38,992 bases of DNA, taken from assembly GCF_002104795.1 (NCBI RefSeq), contig NZ_NCXO01000040.1, positions 1-38,992 of the forward strand, written 5' to 3'. A model generated the notes under the pieces. It worked only from the letters and a program-made list of their open reading frames with translations. It was not told the origin of the DNA and ran no database searches. Source of the stretch: Mycolicibacillus koreensis (GTDB lineage: Bacteria > Actinomycetota > Actinomycetes > Mycobacteriales > Mycobacteriaceae). Below, in pieces: positions 1 to 7,828 of this stretch (position 1 is its first letter; the number at the start of each line of letters is the position of its first letter). The translations under genes and the position numbers were made by a program.

Positions 1-1178
1 ACCCTGTGAGGGTGAAATCTGTGAACTTGTCCGCGTCGCGCGCCGGGATCCGGCGTCGGTGCCTGCTCGGCGATCGCCGCCACCGGATCGATCACCCCGT
101 GGCCGGCCAGCGGGTTCCACCCCGCCGGTGGGGTGTGCGCGGTGTCGATGAGCCGTTGGCGCACCTGCTGGGCCGTCCACTGCGGATACCGGGCGCGCAG
201 CAGGGCGGCCACCCCGCTGACGACCGCGGCGGCATAGCCGGTGCCGGCGATCGGGCGCCCACCCCGGGTGTCGACCAATCCGTCGCCGCTGGGGTTCAGC
301 GACACCACCGCCTCCCCGGGGGCGGCCACATCCAGCCACGGCCCGGGCAGCGTGAACGCCGACGGGTGTCCCTGCCGATCCACCGATCCGACACTGAGCA
401 CGAAGTCGTCGTACCAGGCGGGGCTGGCCACCGCGGTCGCTGTCGCCCACGTCGCATCCACCGGTTGGGCCGGGCAGTGCGCGGTGCCGCCGGCCGCGGC
501 GACCACGACGGCGTCCTTGACCTCCGCCGCGTAGGCCAGTGCGGCCCCCAGCGCCCGGTCGGCCAGCGCGGTGTCGGCGTCGACGCAGGCCGTCACCGCG
601 ATGTTGATCACACCGGCACCCCGGTCCGCGGCGGTGCGCACCGCCGCCGCCATCGTGTCGACGTCACCGACACCCGGACGTGCCGGTGCCCCGGCCGGGC
701 CGTACACCGTGCTGGATTGGCGAATCGTGAGCACCGTCGCCCCCGGTGCCACACCGCTGAACTCTCCAGTCGCAGTCCCCGGGGCGGCGGCGATGATCCC
801 GGCGATCAGGGTGCCGTGCCCGTCGCAGTCCTCGTCGCCGACGCCGGCGGCCACGTAGTCACCCCCGGTCACCAGGCCCGGCAATTGCCGGTGTCGGTGC
901 ACCCCGGTGTCGATGACCGCCACCAGCACCCCGTCGCCGCGGGTCAACGGCCACACCGACGCCAACCCCAGGGTGTCCAACTGGCTGCCCGGGCGCGGCC
1001 CCGCGGCGGCGGTGAGCATCGCGCAGGGCTGCTGGCGCACCGTCGCCTCGGCGGGTGCCGGCGGTGCGGGGTCGGGCAGCCACTGGTTGTCCACCCGCGG
1101 TGGGGTCAGCGCCGGGGCGGTCGGTGCGGTCACCAACAGCGCCACCGCGACGCTCAGCACGGCGCGCAGTCCGGTCAT
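1..1178 (-). CDS. mycP4: Mycosin (subtilisin-like protease of type VII secretion, ESX-4 type), 3' end outside window, probably inactive
   Basis: Mycosins are membrane-anchored subtilases of the ESX secretion machines, acting at the periplasmic face. The frame opens at ATG 1178 with a hydrophobic signal peptide (about residues 4-23, ending TAPA) and runs 392 codons to the window edge without a stop, before the expected C-terminal membrane helix. The Asp motif VIDTGV (D90) and the His motif DCDGHGT (H121) are intact. The Ser motif, normally GTS-x-AAP, reads GTGYAAAVVSG, so position 314 is Gly (codon at 239-237). The oxyanion Asn, normally AAAGN, is also Gly (G231, AAAGGTAHCP). The fold is complete around both sites and there is no frameshift. 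The ESX-4 assignment rests on the position beside rplM, where mycP4 maps in M. tuberculosis, though there esxT, esxU, eccC4 and eccD4 lie between. Seen: the two substitutions. Inferred: loss of proteolysis with a retained structural role. Confidence 0.85.
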   Translation of the reverse strand, partial: MTGLRAVLSVAVALLVTAPTAPALTPPRVDNQWLPDPAPPAPAEATVRQQPCAMLTAAAGPRPGSQLDTLGLASVWPLTRGDGVLVAVIDTGVHRHRQLPGLVTGGDYVAAGVGDEDCDGHGTLIAGIIAAAPGTATGEFSGVAPGATVLTIRQSSTVYGPAGAPARPGVGDVDTMAAAVRTAADRGAGVINIAVTACVDADTALADRALGAALAYAAEVKDAVVVAAAGGTAHCPAQPVDATWATATAVASPAWYDDFVLSVGSVDRQGHPSAFTLPGPWLDVAAPGEAVVSLNPSGDGLVDTRGGRPIAGTGYAAAVVSGVAALLRARYPQWTAQQVRQRLIDTAHTPPAGWNPLAGHGVIDPVAAIAEQAPTPDPGARRGQVHRFHPHR

Positions 1179-1551
1179 GGCCGGTGACGCTAGCGGCGTC
1201 CCGCGCGTCGCGCCGCCGGCCATCCACAGCCGCCGGCACTGACTTGCGGGCGCGCCGCGCGCGGCGCACCATGGTTCCCCCACCAGGTCAGCGCCGGTGA
1301 TCGATCCGGGCCCGCCGTGGTGGTGCCGATGTGGGAGCCCCGGCGCGGGGAGCCGCCGGGGCCGCCCCACCATCGGGCCGGACCGGCCGTTTTGACCTGC
1401 GCGGATGCCCGCCGGTAAGCTACGACGCTGGCGTGCGGTAGCCACGGATCCTCGGGTCACTGTCGGTCGCCGAGAGCATTCATGCCGCACACGCCGGACC
1501 GGCGCCCGGGTCAGACCGGGATCAACCCCGAGAGAAGAGAAGGTAAGCGCT
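1179..1551. other. Intergenic region between mycP4 and rplM
   Basis: This 373-bp stretch separates two divergent genes. It holds the rplM promoter (1392-1421) and a leader of about 120 nt before the rplM start. A short GC hairpin, CCCCG-GCG-CGGGG, lies at 1338-1350 without a T-tract. No convincing protein-coding frame, tRNA or small RNA was recognised. The esxT/esxU genes that occupy this interval in M. tuberculosis are absent. Confidence 0.6.
1392..1421 (+). promoter_or_regulatory. Probable housekeeping promoter of rplM-rpsI-glmM
   Basis: A -35 box TTGACC (1392-1397) and a -10 box TAAGCT (1416-1421) are separated by 18 nt. Transcription would start near 1428, giving a leader of about 120 nt that could carry ribosomal-protein autoregulation. 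Read from the sequence only; no start site is known. Confidence 0.6.
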
Positions 1552-1995
1552 GTGCCTACTTACACGCCGAAGGCGGGTGACACCACGCGCACGTGGTACG
1601 TCATCGACGCCACCGACGTGGTGCTCGGCCGGCTCGCCGTCGCAGCGGCAACACTGTTGCGCGGCAAGCACAAGCCGACATACACGCCCAACGTCGACGG
1701 TGGCGATTTCGTCGTCATCATCAACGCCGACAAGGTCGCGATCAGCAGCGACAAACCGGCCCGGACCATGGTGTACCGCCACTCGGGGTACCCCGGTGGG
1801 TTGCGCAAGCGCACCGTCGCCGAGCTGATGGCCACCCGCCCCGACCGCGTGGTGGAGAAGGCGATCGTCGGCATGCTGCCCAAGACGCGGCTCGGCCGCC
1901 AGATGAAGCGCAAGCTGCGGGTCTACGTCGGCCCCGAGCACCCGCACACCGCCCAGCAGCCGGTTCCGTACGAGATCAAGCAGGTGACCCAATGA
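1552..1995 (+). CDS. rplM: 50S ribosomal protein L13
   Basis: L13 is a core protein of the large ribosomal subunit that binds 23S rRNA early in assembly. The 147-residue product begins [20 protein letters not shown], carries the conserved [24 protein letters not shown] and YRHSGYPGG blocks and ends [11 protein letters not shown]. It matches the mycobacterial protein in length and sequence. The reading frame is open further upstream to 1405, but GTG 1552 is chosen because it gives the family's normal N-terminus and has an AGAAGG ribosome-binding site about 8 nt before it. The stop overlaps the start of rpsI (ATGA), so the two are translationally coupled, as is usual for this pair. Confidence 0.98.
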   Translation: MPTYTPKAGDTTRTWYVIDATDVVLGRLAVAAATLLRGKHKPTYTPNVDGGDFVVIINADKVAISSDKPARTMVYRHSGYPGGLRKRTVAELMATRPDRVVEKAIVGMLPKTRLGRQMKRKLRVYVGPEHPHTAQQPVPYEIKQVTQ

Positions 1996-2477
1996 CCCAG
2001 CCGCTGGCCGACAGCACCGAGAACGCTCAGAGCGCTCAGACCCCTCAGACCGACGCCGAGGCGGGCACCCCGCGCGGCCCGGTCGTCATCGACCGACTGA
2101 TCCAGACCGTCGGGCGGCGCAAAGAGGCGATCGCCCGGGTGCGTCTGGTTCCCGGCACCGGCGAGTTCCACCTCGACGGACGCAGCCTGGAGAACTACTT
2201 CCCCAACAAGGTCCACCAGCAGCTGATCAAGGCACCGCTGGTGGCGGTGGACCGTCTCGACGGCATCGACGTCTACGCCCACCTCGACGGCGGCGGACCG
2301 TCCGGACAGGCCGGGGCGCTGCGGCTGGCGATCGCCCGGGCGCTGATCCTGATCTCCCCGGAAGACCGTCCGGTGCTGAAGAAGGCCGGGTTCTTGACCC
2401 GCGACCCGCGCGAGATCGAGCGCAAGAAGTACGGCCTGAAGAAGGCCCGCAAGGCACCGCAGTACAGCAAGCGCTGA
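1992..2477 (+). CDS. rpsI: 30S ribosomal protein S9
   Basis: S9 is a small-subunit protein whose C-terminal tail reaches the P-site tRNA. The 161-residue product has an acidic, low-complexity N-terminal extension of about 30 residues (Gln, Ser, Thr, Ala rich, from short Gln-Thr/Ala direct repeats in the DNA), typical of actinobacterial S9. It is followed by the S9 core starting at [13 protein letters not shown] and ending in the basic tail [11 protein letters not shown]. The ATG overlaps the rplM stop by 4 bp and the gene is followed after 7 bp by glmM, so the three form one operon. Confidence 0.98.
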   Translation: MTQPLADSTENAQSAQTPQTDAEAGTPRGPVVIDRLIQTVGRRKEAIARVRLVPGTGEFHLDGRSLENYFPNKVHQQLIKAPLVAVDRLDGIDVYAHLDGGGPSGQAGALRLAIARALILISPEDRPVLKKAGFLTRDPREIERKKYGLKKARKAPQYSKR

Positions 2478-2484
2478 TCGGGCC

Positions 2485-3822
2485 ATGGGTCGACTGTTCG
2501 GCACCGACGGTGTCCGCGGGGTCGCCAACCGCGAACTGACCGCGGAGCTCGCTTTGGCTCTCGGTGCCGCCGCCGCACGCCGCCTGGCCGCCCCGACCGG
2601 GGCGGGCCGGCGCGTCGCGGTGGTGGGCCGTGACCCGCGCGCCAGCGGGGAGATGCTGCAGGCCGCCGTCATCGCCGGGCTGACCAGCCAGGGTGTCGAC
2701 GCGCTGCGGGTGGGGGTGTTGCCCACCCCGGCCGTCGCGCACCTCACCGGCGCCTACGGCGCCGACTTCGGGGTGATGATCTCCGCCTCCCACAACCCGA
2801 TGCCCGACAACGGCATCAAGATCTTCGGCCCCGGCGGGCACAAGCTCGACGACGCCGCCGAGGACGAGATCGAGGAGATGGTGGCCGCCGGCCCCGGGTT
2901 GCGGCCCGTCGGCGCCGACATCGGCCGGGTGCGCGACGCCCCCGACGCCCTGGAGCGCTACCTGCAGCAGGTGGCCGCCGCCAGCCGGGTCTCCCTCGAC
3001 GGGCTGACGGTGGTGGTGGACTGCTCCCACGGCGCGGCGTCGGAGGCCGCACCGCGCGCCTACCGGGCCGCCGGGGCGAAGGTCATCGCGATCAACGCCG
3101 ACCCCGACGGGCTCAACATCAACGACGGGTGCGGCTCCACCCATCTGGACCCGCTGCAGGCCGCCGTCCTGGCGCACGGCGCCGATCTGGGTCTGGCCCA
3201 CGACGGCGACGCCGACCGCTGCCTGGCGGTGGACGCCGACGGTCGGGTCATCGACGGCGACGCGATCATGGTGGTGCTGGCCCTGGCGATGCAGGAGGCC
3301 GGCGAACTCGCCGCCGACACCCTGGTGGCGACCGTGATGAGCAACCTGGGGCTGCACCTGGCGATGCGCGCCGCCGACATCACGGTGCGCACCACCGGCG
3401 TGGGCGATCGCTACGTACTCGAGGAACTGCGGGCCGGGGCGTTCAGCCTCGGCGGCGAACAATCCGGGCACATCGTGATGCCGGCGCTGGGCAGCACCGG
3501 TGACGGCATCGCCACCGGGCTGGCGCTGATGGCGCGGATGGCCCAGACCGGGCTGCCGCTGACCCGGCTGGCCGCCGCGATGCAGGCCCTTCCCCAAGTC
3601 CTGATCAACGTCGCCGTCGCCGACAAGGCCACCGTCGCCGCCGCGCCCGCCGTGCTCGACGCGGTCCGCAGCGCCGAAGAAGAACTCGGGGAGACCGGAC
3701 GAATCCTGTTGCGGCCCTCGGGCACCGAGCAACTGGTGCGTGTCATGGTCGAAGCCGCCGACGAAGACACCGCTCAGCGCGTCGCCGCCCGCGTCGCCGA
3801 CGCCGTGGGGGCGCAGCGCTGA
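2485..3822 (+). CDS. glmM: Phosphoglucosamine mutase
   Basis: GlmM converts glucosamine-6-phosphate to glucosamine-1-phosphate for UDP-GlcNAc, the precursor of peptidoglycan and the arabinogalactan linker, in the cytoplasm. The 445-residue protein is full length. It has the N-terminal [11 protein letters not shown] motif, the phosphoserine loop [12 protein letters not shown] (S102), the metal-binding DGDADR loop near residue 240 and the C-terminal phosphate-binding RPSGTE. It lies 7 bp after rpsI with no clear ribosome-binding site of its own, so translation is probably coupled. The rplM-rpsI-glmM order is that of M. tuberculosis. glmS, the preceding step of the pathway, is at the other end of the window. 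Confidence 0.97.
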   Translation: MGRLFGTDGVRGVANRELTAELALALGAAAARRLAAPTGAGRRVAVVGRDPRASGEMLQAAVIAGLTSQGVDALRVGVLPTPAVAHLTGAYGADFGVMISASHNPMPDNGIKIFGPGGHKLDDAAEDEIEEMVAAGPGLRPVGADIGRVRDAPDALERYLQQVAAASRVSLDGLTVVVDCSHGAASEAAPRAYRAAGAKVIAINADPDGLNINDGCGSTHLDPLQAAVLAHGADLGLAHDGDADRCLAVDADGRVIDGDAIMVVLALAMQEAGELAADTLVATVMSNLGLHLAMRAADITVRTTGVGDRYVLEELRAGAFSLGGEQSGHIVMPALGSTGDGIATGLALMARMAQTGLPLTRLAAAMQALPQVLINVAVADKATVAAAPAVLDAVRSAEEELGETGRILLRPSGTEQLVRVMVEAADEDTAQRVAARVADAVGAQR

Positions 3823-3830
3823 TCGGCTCC

Positions 3831-3864
3831 GCCGGCCGGCGCCGGCGCGGACCCGCGGCGGGTC
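3831..3864. terminator. Possible bidirectional terminator between glmM and the LLM oxidoreductase gene
   Basis: The short gap between two convergent genes holds a 12-bp perfect palindrome GCCGGCGCCGGC (3835-3846). A second hairpin, GACCCG-CGG-CGGGTC (3850-3864), just overlaps the stop codon of the minus-strand gene. Neither has a T-tract, which is common for actinobacterial terminators. Confidence 0.4.
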
Positions 3865-4903
3865 AGCTCAGCAGATCGCGCAATTCGGCGACGTAGCGCA
3901 CGTACTCGCCGGGATCGGCGGTGACCGGGTTGACCAGTAGCGTCGTCACCCCGGCGGCGGCGAACGCCGCGACGCGCTCGGCGACGAACCCGCGTGGGCC
4001 GACCAATGAGATGTCGCGCACCAACTCGTCGGGGACCGCGGCGATCGCCTCCTGTTTGCGACCCGCCAGATACAGCTCCTGAATGCGGTCGGCGGCCGCG
4101 CCGAACCCGTAACGGGTGGCCAACTGGTGATAGAAGTTGCGGCCGCGTGCCCCCATCCCGCCCAGATACAGTGCGAGCATCGGTTTGGTCCACTCGAGCC
4201 GGTCATCGACGTCCTCGCCGATCGCCAGGGAAGCGCCCACCATCACGTCCAGCGGCCCGAGTGCGGGATCGCGGCGGGCGTAGCCGGTGCGCAGCGATTC
4301 CCCCCAGGCGTCGTCGGACTTCTCGGGGTGGAAGAACACCGGCTGCCATCCCTCGGCGATCTCGGCGGTCAACGCCACGTTCTTCGGCCCCAACGCCGCG
4401 ATCGAGATCGGGATCCGTTCGCGCACCGGGTGATTGATCAGGTGCAGGGGCTTGCCCAGTCCTGTGCCGCGGTCGGCGGGCAGCGGGATCTGATAGTGGG
4501 TGCCGTCGTAGCGGACGTCCTCGCGGCGCCACACCTGCCGGCAGATCTCCACGACCTCACGGGTCCGGCCCAGTGGTGCGTCGAACGGCACGCCGTGGAA
4601 GCCCTCCATCACCTGCGGCCCGGAGGTGCCGATCCCGAGGCGGAAACGGCCGTCGGAGACGTAGTCGAGGCCGGCGGCGGTCATCGCCAGCAGCGAGGGG
4701 GTGCGGATGTAGATCGGCACCACCCCCGAACCGAGTTCGATCGTGGAGGTCTTGGCCGCCAGGTAGCCCAGTTGGCTGATCGCGTCGTAGGAGTAGGCCT
4801 CGGCGACCATGACGATGTCGGCGCCGATCTTCTCCAATTCGACCACCTGATCGACCGATTCTTTGAATCCCCCGGAATATCCCAGTTGCACACCGATTCG
4901 CAT
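3863..4903 (-). CDS. LLM-class F420-dependent oxidoreductase
   Basis: The 346-residue product is a luciferase-like monooxygenase-fold (TIM barrel) flavin/F420-dependent oxidoreductase of the mycobacterial type, probably close to the Rv3520c-like subgroup. It begins MRIGVQLGYSGGFKESVDQV and has the LGIGTSGPQVMEGFHG segment typical of F420-binding family members, then IPISIAALGPKNVALTAEIAEGW and a C-terminal barrel segment. The ATG at 4903 has no Shine-Dalgarno sequence, but a TACACT -10 box lies 6 nt upstream, suggesting a leaderless message. The open frame extends upstream to 5230, but that part overlaps the divergent gene and does not look like protein. The substrate is unknown; members of this family reduce or oxidise lipids, ketones and xenobiotics. 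Confidence 0.85.
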   Translation of the reverse strand: MRIGVQLGYSGGFKESVDQVVELEKIGADIVMVAEAYSYDAISQLGYLAAKTSTIELGSGVVPIYIRTPSLLAMTAAGLDYVSDGRFRLGIGTSGPQVMEGFHGVPFDAPLGRTREVVEICRQVWRREDVRYDGTHYQIPLPADRGTGLGKPLHLINHPVRERIPISIAALGPKNVALTAEIAEGWQPVFFHPEKSDDAWGESLRTGYARRDPALGPLDVMVGASLAIGEDVDDRLEWTKPMLALYLGGMGARGRNFYHQLATRYGFGAAADRIQELYLAGRKQEAIAAVPDELVRDISLVGPRGFVAERVAAFAAAGVTTLLVNPVTADPGEYVRYVAELRDLLS

Positions 4904-4930
4904 GAAAAAAGTGTACCGGTCGACTATTAT
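4902..4930. promoter_or_regulatory. Divergent promoters for the LLM oxidoreductase and secreted-protein genes
   Basis: On the minus strand TACACT (4915-4910) lies 6 nt before ATG 4903, a leaderless arrangement. On the plus strand TATTAT (4925-4930) is a possible -10 box for the gene starting at 4976. The whole gap is AT-rich for this genome. Confidence 0.4.
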
Positions 4931-4975
4931 CGATCGAAATTCGGGGCGAGAAAAACAGTTGGCAAACGAGGTCTC

Positions 4976-5710
4976 ATGGTCAGTGTGAAATCCCTCAGGC
5001 GGGCGGCGACCGCCACGGTAGCCGCCATCGGAGTCGGTGTGGCCGCCACCGTGGGCCCGGGGCCGGCTACGGCGCAACCGGAGTCGGCGGCGCTGCGCGC
5101 GGTGCCCGTCACGATCACCGGGACAAGTCCAGATGGCTTGGGCACGTGGAACGTTGACTATCAGCGCATCGACGGCGGCGACCCGGCGGTGATGGCGGCG
5201 ATCAACGAGATCATCGATGCGGAGGCTCACGGTCAGGTCGCCACCTACGAGCCGAGTGCCACCAAGACAAACGAGTGGACATTCACCGCGACCGGCACGC
5301 CGTCGTTCGGGCCGATCACCGTCGCGGAGTTATTCGTCGGTGAATACAACACCGATATGCCGAATATGCCGTTTCACACGGTAGCGACCCGGGTATTTGA
5401 CAGTCGCAGCGGGATTCTATTGACGTGGGACAATTTATTCACCGATAAAAAGGCCGGATTGGCGCGGCTGGCCGACCAGACGCAGCAGATCCTGCCGACG
5501 GTGTACCAGGCGCCGCGTCCCGGTGTGTGGCAGTTCGGTTCCGAGATCGCCCCGATCGACATCAACTTCAAATACTGGCTACCGACCTCCGAGGGGATCG
5601 AACTGCACTTTCCCGACTACCAGTTCGGGCGGGGGCTGCCGGTGATCACCGTGCCGTGGTCGGCGGTCGCCGATCTCATCGACCCGGTGTTCGCCCCGAT
5701 CATGGGCTGA
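4976..5710 (+). CDS. Secreted RsiV/MPT64-like (DUF3298) protein
   Basis: The 244-residue product has a twin-basic N-terminus and an Ala/Val-rich signal peptide ending ATAQP near residue 38. An exported domain follows with the layout of the DUF3298/RsiV superfamily, to which the mycobacterial antigen MPT64 belongs. The hallmark is the segment FDSRSGILLTWDNLF followed by an amphipathic helix and a C-terminal strand pair ending PVITVPWSAVADLIDPVF. ATG 4976 is chosen because it opens the signal peptide and follows GAGG by 4 nt. Codon use in 5330-5460 is AT-richer than in the neighbours. The 3' end overlaps the convergent oxygenase gene by 11 bp. Function is unknown; related proteins are secreted antigens or anti-sigma receptor domains. 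Confidence 0.75.
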   Translation: MVSVKSLRRAATATVAAIGVGVAATVGPGPATAQPESAALRAVPVTITGTSPDGLGTWNVDYQRIDGGDPAVMAAINEIIDAEAHGQVATYEPSATKTNEWTFTATGTPSFGPITVAELFVGEYNTDMPNMPFHTVATRVFDSRSGILLTWDNLFTDKKAGLARLADQTQQILPTVYQAPRPGVWQFGSEIAPIDINFKYWLPTSEGIELHFPDYQFGRGLPVITVPWSAVADLIDPVFAPIMG

Positions 5711-7142
5711 CCGGGCGCGCCACCCGCGGGGTGTAGCAGCCGTGGAAGGTCAGCGGCAGGTGGTGGCGCAGCCGGCCGGTGTAGACCGGGCCCGCGGTGA
5801 TGTCGGCCGCGTCGAACACCGTCATGGCGGCCCGGTTGCTCACCCCGTCCTGGGTGGTCACCAGCAGCCAGCCGTCGTCCTCGGCCTCGCCGCCGGGCCG
5901 GGCGGCGAACACCGCCTCGTGGGGCTGCTGGCCGTAGGGGAACTGGAAGGTGCTCACCGACTCGGTGTCGTTGTCGACCTTGGCGATCGCATTGGGGTAG
6001 GCGCTGCCGTCGGCGTCGGCCGACAGGTAGGTGTAGCGGTTCGGCCGGCTGGTGCGCGCGAGGTTCCAGGACGGGAATTCCGCGGCCAGATCGGTCACCG
6101 GCTCGTGGAGCACTGTGCCCGACGGGGTGATCCGCAGCCGCAGCAGCGACCCCCCGTAGGAGGACACCTGCGCGGCGGTGTCGGTGCTCAGCGTGGACAG
6201 CTGGCCGTTGAGCTCCTCCCACGACGAGTCGTAGTGGATGAGTTCGACCACGGTGTCGGAGCCGTCCTCGTAGCTGTTGGCCAGGTGCAGGTGCAGCAGC
6301 GAGTCGGTGTAGACGATCCTGGGTTTTCCGCCGTCGCGCGGAACCAGAGCGATCAGGGTGCCGCGGCTGGGGTCGTACTCGATGGCGTCGATGAAGTTGC
6401 GCAACCCCAGCCCGGCGCCGAGCAGCTTGGCCGTCGGAAAGACCAACGGCGGGATGGCGAACACCAGATGCCGGCTGGTCAGACCCATGTCGTGGTTGAA
6501 CATCGCCAGCGGCAGATCCAGCTGGCCGAGCCGGTGGAGTTTGCCGGCGCGGTCCACGCGATAGCAGATCAGCTTCGGGAACGGCACCATCGCCAATCCG
6601 AAGTTGAACATCTCGCCGGTGTCGGGATCCCACTTGGGGTGTGCGGAGAACGCACCCAGCCACTTCAGGTCGCCGCCGAACCGGTCGACGCCGACGGTGT
6701 CGAGGGTGTCGGGGTTGATCTCGGTCGGCGGACCGCCCTCCCACAGCGCCAGCAGCTTCCCGGCGTGCATGACCACACCGGTGTTGGCGACGTTGGCCGG
6801 GAACCGCAGCGCGTTGGCCAGAATCCCGCCCAGACGCATGGTGCCCAGCGCCCGGAACGGAGCACCGTTGGAGGTCAGCGATTTCCGGTAGTGCTCGGTA
6901 CGCACGTAGCGGTTTCGGTAATGCACCTTGCCGTCGGCGATCGAGAACATCGACAGCATCCCGTCGCCGTCGAACAGATGCCCCAGTGCCTGCCCGCCGG
7001 CGTCGAGCTTGCCCGCGCCGTTGCGGTAGAGCGTGCCGGTCAGATCCGGCGGCAGCGTGCCGTCGCTGTCGTCGATGACGTAGTCGTACTCCTCGTACAG
7101 TGGGGTGTAGGCGGCGAAATCGTGGTCGGCGGTGTTGGTCAC
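5700..7142 (-). CDS. Carotenoid cleavage oxygenase (apocarotenoid-oxygenase type)
   Basis: The 480-residue product is a seven-bladed propeller non-haem Fe(II) oxygenase that would cleave a conjugated double bond in a carotenoid, apocarotenoid or related polyene. The four iron-binding His are visible: H168 (SAHPKWD), H217 (FNHDMG), H286 (HLHLANSYED) and H467 (TFHGCY). LYRNGAGKLD and FDGDGM near the N-terminus and EAVFAARPGGEAEDDGWLL near the C-terminus resemble cyanobacterial apocarotenoid oxygenase. GTG 7142 is chosen because it overlaps the stop of the D27-like gene (GTGA) and has AAGGAG just upstream. It is the last gene of the P450-mce operon. Seen: motifs and coupling. Inferred: an isoprenoid substrate handled together with the D27-like protein. 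Confidence 0.92.
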   Translation of the reverse strand: MTNTADHDFAAYTPLYEEYDYVIDDSDGTLPPDLTGTLYRNGAGKLDAGGQALGHLFDGDGMLSMFSIADGKVHYRNRYVRTEHYRKSLTSNGAPFRALGTMRLGGILANALRFPANVANTGVVMHAGKLLALWEGGPPTEINPDTLDTVGVDRFGGDLKWLGAFSAHPKWDPDTGEMFNFGLAMVPFPKLICYRVDRAGKLHRLGQLDLPLAMFNHDMGLTSRHLVFAIPPLVFPTAKLLGAGLGLRNFIDAIEYDPSRGTLIALVPRDGGKPRIVYTDSLLHLHLANSYEDGSDTVVELIHYDSSWEELNGQLSTLSTDTAAQVSSYGGSLLRLRITPSGTVLHEPVTDLAAEFPSWNLARTSRPNRYTYLSADADGSAYPNAIAKVDNDTESVSTFQFPYGQQPHEAVFAARPGGEAEDDGWLLVTTQDGVSNRAAMTVFDAADITAGPVYTGRLRHHLPLTFHGCYTPRVARPVSP

Positions 7143-7828
7143 TTTTTCTCCTTGGGGGACGAGGACGAGGGGATGCCGGCGGGGCGCACCCGCAGGGTGC
7201 AGGACAGCCCCGGAAGATGCGGGTCGAATTCCAGGGGCATGGCCGATTCGGCGTCGAAGACTTTCTCGCATGCTGCCTTACAGGCCATCAGGCACGAGTT
7301 CTCCTGGGCGGTCTGGGTTCCCACCGAGGTGTGCATCGCACACTCGGGGATCTCATAGACGACGGTACCGTCGTCCTCCACGCCGGTGCGCTGTATCGGC
7401 CCGACCAGGAACGTGGCCACGCCGACCCCGGTGTCCATCACCGACGGGTGCAGCGCCGGAGGCACCAGGCGTACCGCGTTGAACATCGGCAGCAGGTAGC
7501 GCAGCCAGCGTCGCAGCCGGGCGGCCACGGTGGAGGAGACCAGCTCCTCGACCTCGTCGCGTGGCACCACCGTGACCAGTTCGCCGGTCACCCACTCGAG
7601 TTCCCGGACGAACTGCCCGTAGCGGCGCTGCCACGACGCGCGCGGCGATTCCAGCAGCCGGTTGGGGGCGCGGTCGGCGATGACCGAGCGCCAGCCGCCA
7701 TCGACCGCGGCGCGGTCGTCGGCGACCAGGCGCAGCACCGGCAGCAGCACCGTCTCGGGGATGTCACCGACCTTGGTCAGCATCGAGCGCATGATCAAGT
7801 CGTCGCGCAGCGCGGTGATCGGACTCAT
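7139..7828 (-). CDS. D27-like (DUF4033) beta-carotene isomerase homologue
   Basis: The 229-residue product has the C-terminal signature of DWARF27, the iron-containing 9-cis/all-trans beta-carotene isomerase that starts plant strigolactone synthesis. Visible are FLVGP (140-144), a Cys at 163, the C-x3-C-x3-C run SCLMACKAACE (C179, C183, C187) and MPLEFDPHLPGLSC (C210). Plant D27 has the same order: WLMG, C, a C-x3-C-x3-C run, then VPLLMEPNF-xxx-SC. The N-terminal half is helical and less similar. The start overlaps the stop of the Mce-associated gene (ATGA, ribosome-binding site GGTGGAG) and the stop overlaps the start of the cleavage oxygenase (GTGA), so all three are coupled. The assignment is by remembered motif spacing, not a search. 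No signal peptide or membrane helix is seen. Confidence 0.78.
   Translation of the reverse strand: MSPITALRDDLIMRSMLTKVGDIPETVLLPVLRLVADDRAAVDGGWRSVIADRAPNRLLESPRASWQRRYGQFVRELEWVTGELVTVVPRDEVEELVSSTVAARLRRWLRYLLPMFNAVRLVPPALHPSVMDTGVGVATFLVGPIQRTGVEDDGTVVYEIPECAMHTSVGTQTAQENSCLMACKAACEKVFDAESAMPLEFDPHLPGLSCTLRVRPAGIPSSSSPKEKK

Noticed and set aside
1405..1551. N-terminal extension of L13 from ATG 1405
   Set aside because: The extension overlaps the promoter, is Arg-rich and unconserved, and GTG 1552 has the ribosome-binding site and the standard N-terminus.
2227..3732. Open frame of 501 codons antisense to glmM
   Set aside because: It mirrors glmM and rpsI in a high-GC genome, its translation is Gly/Val/His/Gln-rich low-complexity sequence and matches no family.
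5742..7358. Open frame of 538 codons antisense to the first cleavage oxygenase and D27-like genes
   Set aside because: Shadow of real genes on the other strand; the sense frames have intact catalytic motifs and coupled starts.
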